Shown: positions 8,676 to 16,588 of the stretch, piece after piece
Layout: every line of letters starts with the position of its first letter
How positions within the stretch are numbered: position 1 is the first letter of the stretch
DNA from: Acidobacteriota bacterium
GTDB taxonomy: Bacteria > Acidobacteriota > Vicinamibacteria > Vicinamibacterales > UBA2999
Assembly: GCA_020851835.1 (NCBI GenBank)
Contig: JADZBZ010000034.1
Coordinates: forward strand, 1 to 29,571
Length of the DNA stretch: 29,571 nt
Direction of reading: 5' to 3'
Program-made: the position numbers and the translations under genes
The notes under the pieces: model-generated
What the model was told of the DNA's origin: nothing
Databases searched by the model: none
Seen by the model: the letters and a program-made list of their open reading frames with translations, nothing else

Positions 8676-9368
8676 ATGCAACGACCGGCTCGGCACTTTC
8701 AGGAAGAACTCGAGGCTCTCAGACAGCGCCTGCTGGCGATGGGCGGGCTGGCCGAGGAGCGCGTGCGCCTAGCGGTGCGCGGCGTCGCGGAGCGGGAGCC
8801 CGACGACCTGCAGGCCATTCTCGAGGGCGACGAGCCGGTCAACGACCTGCACATCGAGGTGGACGACCGCTGCTTCAAGCTCCTGGCGCTCCACCAGCCC
8901 ATGGCTGCCGACCTGCGGATTATCGTGGCGGCCGTGAAGATCAACACCGACCTGGAACGGGTCGGCGACCTGGCGGTCAACGTCGCCGAAGCCGGCCAGC
9001 GCTACCTCCAGCACCCGCCCGTCAAGCCGCTGCTCGACATCCCGCGCATGGGCGACATCGCACAGATCATGCTGCGTGACGCGCTCGACGCGTTCGTGCG
9101 CCGCGACGTGGGCCTCGCCGAGGCCGTGCTCGCCAGGGACGATGAGCTCGACGCGCTGAAGATGCAGATTTTCCTCGAGTTGTTGACCTACATGCTGCAG
9201 GATCCCCACACGATTGAGCCGGCGCTCGACCTGATTCTCATCTCGCGGCATCTCGAGCGTATCGGCGACCACGCCACCAACATCGCCGAGGACGTCATCT
9301 TCATGGTGTCGGCGCGCGACGTCCGGCACCAGGCGGTGGACCCGGCGCCGGGTCCACCGCGCGGCTGA
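8676..9368 (+). CDS. phoU: Phosphate signalling/transport regulator PhoU
   Basis: A 230-aa all-helical protein with two three-helix repeats, the PhoU fold. It shows HFQEELEALRQRLLAMGGLAEE at the start, then the metal-binding type motif INTDLERVGDLAVNVAE. The second repeat has the matching ISRHLERIGDHATNIAEDV. PhoU links PstB to the PhoR sensor kinase and holds the Pho response off when phosphate is plentiful. The ATG at 8676 has a GGAG ribosome binding site at 8667-8670 with 5-bp spacing and lies 17 bp after the pstB stop. It is the last gene of the pst operon. No phoR or phoB gene is in the window. Confidence 0.95.
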   Translation: MQRPARHFQEELEALRQRLLAMGGLAEERVRLAVRGVAEREPDDLQAILEGDEPVNDLHIEVDDRCFKLLALHQPMAADLRIIVAAVKINTDLERVGDLAVNVAEAGQRYLQHPPVKPLLDIPRMGDIAQIMLRDALDAFVRRDVGLAEAVLARDDELDALKMQIFLELLTYMLQDPHTIEPALDLILISRHLERIGDHATNIAEDVIFMVSARDVRHQAVDPAPGPPRG

Positions 9369-9427
9369 GGCCGCGCGCCGCACATCGCATCCATCAGCGA
9401 ATCGGATGAATGGCCGGCAATGACCCG

Positions 9428-9456
9428 ATGACCCGCGCCATCGACTGGACTACAAT
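9428..9456 (+). promoter_or_regulatory. Predicted sigma-70-type promoter of the citrate synthase gene
   Basis: In the 144-bp gap between phoU and gltA, ATGACC (9428-9433, 4 of 6 matches to the -35 consensus) is separated by exactly 17 bp from TACAAT (9451-9456, 5 of 6 matches to the -10 consensus). Initiation near 9463 would give a leader of about 50 nt. The rest of the gap shows no other clear signal, and I see no strong terminator hairpin after phoU. The gltA ATG has only a weak Shine-Dalgarno sequence. Confidence 0.55.
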
Positions 9457-9512
9457 GAGACGGTTGTGGGTCTTGTGTCCTTCACGTCCTGCTGCCCCAG
9501 CGCCCCGATACC

Positions 9513-10799
<1,287 letters not shown>

Positions 10800-10815
10800 G
10801 AGACGGAATGGGGAG

Positions 10816-11727
10816 ATGGTGATGCAGGGCGATGTACGAGGGGCGGCCGGCCGAGCCCTGACCACCGTGTGCCTCGTCGGCGCTGCCGCCGCCGCCGCGC
10901 AAGCGCCGGCCGCGTTCGACAGCACCCGCGCCTACACCCACGTCCGCGAACAGGTGGCGCTCGGCCCGCGCCCCGCGGGCTCCCCGGCCAACCAGCGCAC
11001 GCGCGAGTACATCATCCGGACGCTGGCCGCCTCCGGCTACAAGGCCGTCGAGCAGCCGTTCGAGGCGTCTACGCCCGTGGGCCGCGTGAAGATGGCCAAC
11101 ATCATCGCTACCCTGCCCGGCGGCCGCGCCGACCGCATCGTGCTGGCCAGCCACTTCGACACCAAGCCCTTCGAGGACTTCCGCTTCGTCGGCGCCAATG
11201 ACAGCGGCTCGAGCACCGGCGTCCTGCTCGAACTCGCGCGCGTGCTGAGAGCCGGTCCGAAGCCGGCCCTCACCCTCGAGTTCCTCTTCTTCGACGGCGA
11301 GGAAGCCTGGGGCGAATGGCGTGACCTCAACCACACCTACGGCAGCCGCCACTACGTGACCGCCGGGCGCGCTTCCGGTACCCTGGCCGGCCTCAAGGCG
11401 CTCGTGCTGCTCGACATGGTCGGCGACCGCGGCCTGAACTTCAGGCGCGACACCAATTCGACGCCCTGGCTCACCGACATCGTCTGGGCGGCCGCGCGCC
11501 GGCTCGGTCACGGCACCCACTTCCTCGACGACCCGTTCGCGGTCGAAGACGACCACATTCCCTTCCTGAAGGCCGGCGTGCCCTCGGTCGACTTGATCGA
11601 CCTCGACTACGCCCCGTGGCACACCGCGGGCGACACGCTGGACCAGGTGAGTGCCCGAAGCCTGCAGATTGTGGGAGACGTGGTGCTGGCGGCGCTGCCC
11701 GAGATCCAGGCGCGCCTGCTCAAGTAG
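10816..11727 (+). CDS. Secreted M28-family metalloenzyme, glutaminyl-peptide cyclotransferase-like
   Basis: A 303-aa protein with an N-terminal export signal (hydrophobic Ala-rich stretch, about residues 14-30). Its M28 fold closely follows glutaminyl cyclases, which convert N-terminal Gln to pyroglutamate. Visible signatures are SHFDTK (H113), GANDSGSSTG (D129), FFDGEEAW (E162/E163), YGSRHYV, LLDMVGD (D200), DDHIPFLKAGVP and the WHT pair W268-H269. The combination DGEEAW, YGSRH, DDHIPFL and WHT is that of animal-type glutaminyl cyclases rather than generic aminopeptidases. A single zinc held by D129, E163 and H269 would be expected. An aminopeptidase activity cannot be excluded. The start could be ATG 10816 or the ATG two codons later. 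The gene converges on the metallolyase gene with a 10-bp gap. Confidence 0.85.
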   Translation: MVMQGDVRGAAGRALTTVCLVGAAAAAAQAPAAFDSTRAYTHVREQVALGPRPAGSPANQRTREYIIRTLAASGYKAVEQPFEASTPVGRVKMANIIATLPGGRADRIVLASHFDTKPFEDFRFVGANDSGSSTGVLLELARVLRAGPKPALTLEFLFFDGEEAWGEWRDLNHTYGSRHYVTAGRASGTLAGLKALVLLDMVGDRGLNFRRDTNSTPWLTDIVWAAARRLGHGTHFLDDPFAVEDDHIPFLKAGVPSVDLIDLDYAPWHTAGDTLDQVSARSLQIVGDVVLAALPEIQARLLK

Positions 11728-11737
11728 CCGCCGGGGC

Positions 11738-12967
11738 CTACCGGTACACTTCGGCGAGGATTTCGGCCTCTGTCAGCACCGTGGGCGACGATTTCGCGCG
11801 GCGGAACACCCGGTCGATGATCGGTTCGGAGGCCGGAATGCCCCGCTTCTCGAGCCAGTACGTGATGTTCGACTTGCCCGACATGGGCCCCACGTCAATT
11901 TGCTGCTCCCGCCCGACGAGGCTGGCCGGCACCGCCGAGTAGACCGCGTCCATCAGGTCGCGGTCGCCCTTCTTCCAGGCCTTGACCACCGCCGCGGCGT
12001 GCACGCCCGTTGCCGTGCGGAACGCATCGCGCCCGATGACAGGGTAGTTGTCCGGGACGATCACGTCACAGGCCCGCGAGACCAGGCGGCAGTATTCATC
12101 GAGCCGGGACAGGTTGCGCTCGACATAGCCCATCAGGACCAGGTTGACGAGAAGCAGGTCCATCGGAGTATTGCCCACGCGCTCGCCGATGCCGAGGGCC
12201 GTCGCGTGCACGCGGCTGGCGCCCGCGTCGAGCGCGGCGATGCTGTTGATGACGGCCAGGTCGCGGTCGCGGTGGCCGTGCCAGTCGATGCCGACATCGG
12301 CACCGCAGTCACGGATCACCTGGGCGGCGAAGCGCACCACGGCTGAGACGCCCGCCGGCGTGGCATGGCCGACCGTATCGGCCACGCAGATGCGTCCGGC
12401 GCCGGCGCGGATCGCGCAGGAGTAAATCGCGCGCAGGGTTTCGGGGGTGGCTCGCGTCGTGTCCTCGGTGACATACATCACCTCGAGCCCTTCCTTGACC
12501 GCGAAGCCGACGGCTTGCTCGGTGGCGCGCAACAGCCAGTCGAGCGTCCACCCCTCGGTGAACTGGCGGATAGGAGACGACCCGATGAAGGTGCAGCACT
12601 CAATCGGCAGCCCGGTCCGCCTGGAGATCTCCACGACCGGGCGGATATCGCTGGGATGCGTCCTGGCGGCGCAGTTCGCTTTGACCGACAGGCGGGCGGA
12701 CACAATCTCGCGCGCGAGGCGCTCGACGTCGGCCACGACGTGGCGCCCCGCGCCGGGGAGCCCGATGTTGGCCGAGTCGATCCCCAGGGCGTCGAAGAGG
12801 TGCAGGATCTCGATCTTCTGGCCGATCGCCGGCGTGCGCACCGAAGGCGACTGCAACCCGTCGCGCAGCGTCTCGTCGTTGAGCATGACGAGGGGCGGAG
12901 GCGCGGGAGCGCCAATCCGGTTCCAGTCGAAGATGAGGGCGTCTTCCATGAACGCGCTGAATTCCAT
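11738..12967 (-). CDS. LeuA-like DRE-TIM metallolyase (2-isopropylmalate/homocitrate synthase superfamily)
   Basis: A 409-aa TIM-barrel enzyme of the family that performs Claisen condensations of acyl-CoA with 2-oxo acids, or the reverse cleavage. The N-terminal metal motif is DETLRDGLQ (residues 31-39). The metal histidines are in DWHGHRD (H230, H232). GIGERVGN (259-266) is the loop typical of isopropylmalate and homocitrate synthases. The C-terminal part shows GRDAFRTATGVHAAAVVKA. It lacks the C-terminal leucine-feedback domain of full LeuA. RDGLQ in place of RDGEQ, and HGHRD in place of HxHND, set it apart from canonical LeuA. Candidate roles are homocitrate-, citramalate- or Re-citrate-synthase-like; I cannot choose. 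The start may be ATG 12967 or ATG 12949. It lies 19 bp after the PP2C phosphatase gene. Confidence 0.8.
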   Translation of the reverse strand: MEFSAFMEDALIFDWNRIGAPAPPPLVMLNDETLRDGLQSPSVRTPAIGQKIEILHLFDALGIDSANIGLPGAGRHVVADVERLAREIVSARLSVKANCAARTHPSDIRPVVEISRRTGLPIECCTFIGSSPIRQFTEGWTLDWLLRATEQAVGFAVKEGLEVMYVTEDTTRATPETLRAIYSCAIRAGAGRICVADTVGHATPAGVSAVVRFAAQVIRDCGADVGIDWHGHRDRDLAVINSIAALDAGASRVHATALGIGERVGNTPMDLLLVNLVLMGYVERNLSRLDEYCRLVSRACDVIVPDNYPVIGRDAFRTATGVHAAAVVKAWKKGDRDLMDAVYSAVPASLVGREQQIDVGPMSGKSNITYWLEKRGIPASEPIIDRVFRRAKSSPTVLTEAEILAEVYR

Positions 12968-12986
12968 CGTACTACCGAAGCGGCGG

Positions 12987-14603
12987 TCAGGCGGTGCCGG
13001 GCCCCAGGTAGCGGACCACGAGCGCCGTCACGTCGTCGTACTGCTCGACGCCCTTGGCGAAGTCCCGGACGGCATCGATGATGTGCCGCAGGACGTCCGA
13101 CGCCGGCCGGCCGTGGGTGTGCTTGACCACCTCGATGAGCCGATCCTCGCCGAACTCGCCGCCAGCCACGTTGTGCGCCTCGGTGACGCCGTCGCTGTAG
13201 AGCACGACCGTGTCGCCCGGACTGAGCGTGAGGTGACTGGACTGGTAGGTGGCGAAGTCGAACAGCCCGATCGGCATGCCGTCCGCCTCCAGTCGCCGGA
13301 GGTCGCCGTCGCCGTAGACGAGCGCCGGGTTGTGGCCCGCGCTGCAGAAGGCCAGCTCGCCTGACGGCGCCAAGCGTCCGTACAGCGCCGTGGCGTACCG
13401 CGCGCCGATCGCCCGGCGGGTCAGCACCCGATTCATCTTGGTCATCGTCTCGGCGGGGTCGCTCCCAGAGGACGCGAAGGCCGAGAAGATGCCCATGAGC
13501 TTCGACGAGAGCAGCGCCGCCGCCGGTCCCTTACCGGCGACATCGCCCACCAGGAACGCAAACGTGCCATCACTCATCTCGAGCAGATCGTAGAAATCAC
13601 CGCCGATGGCCCGTGCCTGCACCGACGAGCCGCTGGCCTCGAAGAACACGCCATTGTGCGTGCCCTCAGGCAGCAGGGCGCGCTGGATTTCAGCGGCGAT
13701 GCGCAGTTCGTGCTCGATGCGGGCCTTCTCGAGCGTCTCGCGGTACAGCCGCGCATTCTCGATGGCCACGCCAGCCTCGGTCGCCAGCGTCTCGAGCGCC
13801 GCCCGCGTGTGCGGCGCGAGCAGGCTCCCTCTTTCGCGGGAGTCGAGGTAGAGCACCCCGATGGATCTCGTTTCGCTGGGCAGGTCGGCGTGGTCGAGAT
13901 AACGCACGAGCCGCAGGGGCGCGCAGGCCACGTGGCGGATGCCCAAGGCCACCGTTCCCATGTGCACGCTCGCCAGATCGCCATCGAGCAGATCGGCGAC
14001 GATGCGGATCTCGCCCGTCCTGAAGACCTCCTCCGGCACCTTGCGGCTGGTCGCGAAGCTGTTGCCAGGCAAGGTGATCCGTCCGTGCGAGCGCGCCAGC
14101 TTCATCTCGAGGCCCGCGTCGCCCGACAGCATGATGAACCCGCGCTCGGCACCTGTCACCTCGATAGCGGTGTCGAGGACGAGGGCGAGCACCTCGTCCA
14201 ACACGCGTCCCGAGCCCAGCGCGCGCAGCCCCTCGAGCAGCGCCGCCAGTTGCCGCAGGTCGCTCATCGCCGTGGCCGGCGTCCGCTCGCTTGCAGGCGC
14301 GGCGCTGCCGACCAGGAAGACGATGTCGGTGCCCGCCGCCCGTCCGAACCGCAGGCGGTCTCCGCTGGCCAGCATGTGCTCGCTTACCTGCTGCTCGTTG
14401 ACGAACGTGCCATAGCGCGACCCGCGGTCCCGCAGGATGTACTGGCCATCGATGCCGACAATCTCGGCGTGGTCGCGCGACACATCGGTGCCCGTGAGGC
14501 ACACGTCGTTCTCGGCGCGTCGCCCGATCGTCACCTGCGGCTTGTCGATCGACACGACCCGGCGGCCCAACCCGTCGTTCAGTTCCAGGCGCGCGTCTGC
14601 CAT
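12987..14603 (-). CDS. FHA-GAF-PP2C (SpoIIE/RsbU-type) serine/threonine phosphatase
   Basis: A 538-aa cytoplasmic signalling protein. Residues about 5-98 form an FHA domain, with VTIGRRAENDV, SRDHAE and GTFVN, that should bind phosphothreonine peptides. Residues about 125-290 are a GAF domain, followed by a short linker helix with AAEIQRALLP. Residues about 325-535 are a SpoIIE-type PP2C phosphatase. Metal-binding acidic residues are present: D336 in GGDFYD, D354 in VGDVAGKG, D471 in YSDGVTEA and the final QYDDVTALVV. Such proteins usually dephosphorylate anti-sigma-factor antagonists; no antagonist or anti-sigma gene is nearby. I prefer ATG 14603 over the in-frame GTG at 14615 because GGAG lies 11 bp upstream. 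It follows the zinc-ribbon gene by 28 bp. Confidence 0.92.
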   Translation of the reverse strand: MADARLELNDGLGRRVVSIDKPQVTIGRRAENDVCLTGTDVSRDHAEIVGIDGQYILRDRGSRYGTFVNEQQVSEHMLASGDRLRFGRAAGTDIVFLVGSAAPASERTPATAMSDLRQLAALLEGLRALGSGRVLDEVLALVLDTAIEVTGAERGFIMLSGDAGLEMKLARSHGRITLPGNSFATSRKVPEEVFRTGEIRIVADLLDGDLASVHMGTVALGIRHVACAPLRLVRYLDHADLPSETRSIGVLYLDSRERGSLLAPHTRAALETLATEAGVAIENARLYRETLEKARIEHELRIAAEIQRALLPEGTHNGVFFEASGSSVQARAIGGDFYDLLEMSDGTFAFLVGDVAGKGPAAALLSSKLMGIFSAFASSGSDPAETMTKMNRVLTRRAIGARYATALYGRLAPSGELAFCSAGHNPALVYGDGDLRRLEADGMPIGLFDFATYQSSHLTLSPGDTVVLYSDGVTEAHNVAGGEFGEDRLIEVVKHTHGRPASDVLRHIIDAVRDFAKGVEQYDDVTALVVRYLGPGTA

Positions 14604-14631
14604 GGGCCGCAACACTCCATAAGTAGCCTGC

Positions 14632-14823
14632 CTACATGAACATCCACGCCGCGGCCGCGGCCGCGGCGGCGGCGAGGGCCGCGAGCGTGGGCATCACCCA
14701 CGCCGTCCGCGACGACCGGCGGGCGACCGGCGACGGGATGCGGGGCTCGGCGGTCGCTGTCCCGCAGCGATAGCAAATCAGGGCATTGCTGGCAATCTCG
14801 GTGCCACAGGACCGGCAATTCAT
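14632..14823 (-). CDS. Small zinc-ribbon membrane peptide
   Basis: A 63-aa protein with an N-terminal zinc ribbon of two CxxC knuckles (C3/C6 and C17/C20), then a basic Pro/Arg linker and one C-terminal Ala-rich transmembrane helix (about residues 41-62). The small size, the intact metal ligands and the reading position directly upstream of the phosphatase gene argue that it is a real gene. The zinc ribbon would face the cytoplasm. Zinc ribbons joined to one membrane helix are common in bacteria and often unassigned. No function can be stated. It diverges from the rhomboid gene with only 24 bp between starts. Confidence 0.75.
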   Translation of the reverse strand: MNCRSCGTEIASNALICYRCGTATAEPRIPSPVARRSSRTAWVMPTLAALAAAAAAAAAWMFM

Positions 14824-14847
14824 GCCACGATCTTACCGGTACCGGCT

Positions 14848-15516
14848 GTGATCCCCATCAAGGACGTCATCCCCTCGCGCACGTGGCCCGGTGTCACCAT
14901 TTCGATTGTCGTCGTCAACGTCGCGGTGTTCCTGTACCAGACGACCCTGCCGCAGCCAGCGCTCGAGGCCTTCATCTACGCCCGCGGCCTGGTGCCCGCC
15001 GACTTCTCGGTCGTGGCGATGGTCACCTCGATGTTCGTGCACGGCGGCTTCGGGCACGTGGCGGGCAACCTGCTCTACCTGTGGATCTTCGGTGACAACG
15101 TCGAGGACCGTCTGGGCCACGGACGCTTCGTGCTCTTCTACCTGGCCACCGGCGTCATCGCGGCGCTGGCCCAGACCGCCATGGACCCGGACTCGACGAT
15201 TCCGATGGTCGGCGCCAGCGGCGCCATTGCGGGCGTGATGGGCGGCTATTTCGTACTCTACCCGCAGTCGCGCGTCCTCACGCTGTTTCCGTTTCCGCTG
15301 ATGCTCTTCGAGGTGCCCGCCGTCTTCTTCCTCGGTCTCTGGTTCCTCGTCCAGTTCCTCAACGGCCTGGGCTCGTCGATGGCCACTGCCGCCGGCCGCG
15401 GCCTGCCGGGCGGGGTTGCATTCTGGGCGCACGTCATGGGCTTCGTCGCGGGCGTGCTCCTGGTGCGCCTGATGCGGCGGCCCGAGCGTCAGAGGGTGGA
15501 ATGGTGGAGCCCGTAG
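14848..15516 (+). CDS. Rhomboid family intramembrane serine protease
   Basis: A 222-aa membrane protein with about six helices. Loop motif FGHVAGNLLYLWIFGDNVED (about 68-87) is typical of the family. The nucleophile serine is S124 in GASGAIAG and the partner histidine is H195 in AFWAHVMGF, so the Ser-His dyad is complete. It should cleave transmembrane helices of other proteins within the inner membrane; its substrates are unknown. The start is GTG 14848, giving the usual N-terminus MIPIKDVIPSR. It converges on the caspase-like gene with a 6-bp gap. The neighbouring zinc-ribbon peptide has one membrane helix, but there is no evidence that it is a substrate. Confidence 0.94.
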   Translation: MIPIKDVIPSRTWPGVTISIVVVNVAVFLYQTTLPQPALEAFIYARGLVPADFSVVAMVTSMFVHGGFGHVAGNLLYLWIFGDNVEDRLGHGRFVLFYLATGVIAALAQTAMDPDSTIPMVGASGAIAGVMGGYFVLYPQSRVLTLFPFPLMLFEVPAVFFLGLWFLVQFLNGLGSSMATAAGRGLPGGVAFWAHVMGFVAGVLLVRLMRRPERQRVEWWSP

Positions 15517-15522
15517 GGCTCT

Positions 15523-16491
15523 TCAACTGCGCCGGCGGATCTCCTGCGACACGCGGGCCAGCTCGATCATCAGCTTCTCGTAGGCCGACTGCCACTCGGC
15601 TGGCGGCATACCCTCCTTCTGCTGCTTGAGCTCCTCGGCCTGCGCCTCGAGGGCGCGGCGCTGCTTTAGCAGGGCCGCCAGCTCCGGGTTGTCGGCCGAG
15701 GTGGCGGGCTCCGCATCGAGATTCCAGAGCCGGGCCATCGAGCCGTCCTGGCCGTCGCCGCCCTGCTCCTGCCCGATGCCGTCGCCGTTGTCGTCCAGCA
15801 GGGCGCGCTCGGTGGTGAGCTGCCCGCGCTGCTCGTAGTGCTGGCGGACGGCCAGGCTGGCCGCCTCGAAGACTTCGAAGATGGACGTCCTGCCGTTCTT
15901 GTCGAGATCGGTGGACGCCTCGCTGAGCGCCTTGACGAAGTACTCGGGAAACATCGTGGCGTACTTCTGCGCGGCCGCATTGGTGGCCGTGATCACCACG
16001 CGCCCCTTGGCCTTGAGGGCGCCCAGGAAGGGGAAGCTCGCTTCGGTGGTGTTGACCAGGATCAGCCGACCGGACAGCCCGGACAGGATCTGGTTCCAGT
16101 CGGTCGCCGTGAGGTCCGGACCCACGAGGTTGAACTTCGCCACCTCGCCGTCGTAGGTGCCGTGACCGAGCAGCACCACCAGCACCAGGTCGTCGCTGGA
16201 GGTCGTCTTGCGGATTTCGGAGAACAGCGCCTTCACGTTCGCGGCGCTACCGACCTGACCGCCCTGCACCGACTCGTCCACGAGCACTCGCACGTGCGTT
16301 GTGTCGAACCCGTAGCGATCGACGAGCGTACGCTCGAGCGTGGCACGCCACTGACGCATCTGGTCCGCGTACTTCTCGCCGCCCGAGGCCCCCGAGACAA
16401 TCACGGCCCACCGTGTTTCGGCCCAGCCGGGCGCCGGCACCGCCAGCAGTCCCATCGCCAGGGCGACAGCGCCACACCATCCATGCCGCAT
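15523..16491 (-). CDS. Secreted caspase/legumain-fold (C13-like) protein lacking the catalytic cysteine
   Basis: A 322-aa exported protein. Residues 1-24 form a signal peptide ending PGWA. The first strand is RWAVIVSGASGG. The expected catalytic histidine is H110 in VVLLGHGTYDG. The strand that should carry the cysteine nucleophile reads LILVNTTEASFPF (about 143-155) and is followed by GRVVITATNAA, as in C13 relatives. The mature chain has no cysteine at all, so protease activity is unlikely. Residues 195-206 match an EF-hand loop (D195, D197, N199, G200, E206), and LDDNGDG at 232-238 is a second possible calcium site. The C-terminus (about 268-320) is a coiled coil. I chose ATG 16491 for the signal peptide; the longer frame to 16548 starts in a tandem repeat. 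It is the last gene of the long operon. Confidence 0.78.
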   Translation of the reverse strand: MRHGWCGAVALAMGLLAVPAPGWAETRWAVIVSGASGGEKYADQMRQWRATLERTLVDRYGFDTTHVRVLVDESVQGGQVGSAANVKALFSEIRKTTSSDDLVLVVLLGHGTYDGEVAKFNLVGPDLTATDWNQILSGLSGRLILVNTTEASFPFLGALKAKGRVVITATNAAAQKYATMFPEYFVKALSEASTDLDKNGRTSIFEVFEAASLAVRQHYEQRGQLTTERALLDDNGDGIGQEQGGDGQDGSMARLWNLDAEPATSADNPELAALLKQRRALEAQAEELKQQKEGMPPAEWQSAYEKLMIELARVSQEIRRRS

Positions 16492-16522
16492 CGTCCGGCC
16501 CCACCGAGGCTCACTCTGTGTC

Positions 16523-16549
16523 CGCGTCATCTGCGTCATCTGCGTCATC
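16523..16549. repeat. Three tandem copies of a 9-bp unit (CGCAGATGA-like) between two operon genes
   Basis: Units 16523-16531 (CGCGTCATC), 16532-16540 and 16541-16549 (both TGCGTCATC) are exact or near-exact copies. Read on the coding strand of the neighbours they are GATGACGCA, GATGACGCA and GATGACGCG. Degenerate copies continue up to about 16586 (CGTCATCCGCGGTCAC, CATCCATCCGCG). The block fills most of the 97-bp gap between the VWA/GATase gene and the caspase-like gene, the largest gap in the operon. It creates a spurious in-frame MTQMTQMTRTQ extension of the caspase-like gene. Confidence 0.8.
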
Positions 16550-16588
16550 TGCGCCCGTCGTCATCCGCGGTCACACATCCATCCGCGT

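Noticed and set aside
16492..16548. N-terminal extension MTQMTQMTRTQ of the caspase-like gene
   Set aside because: It is translated tandem repeat; the downstream ATG at 16491 gives a proper signal peptide.
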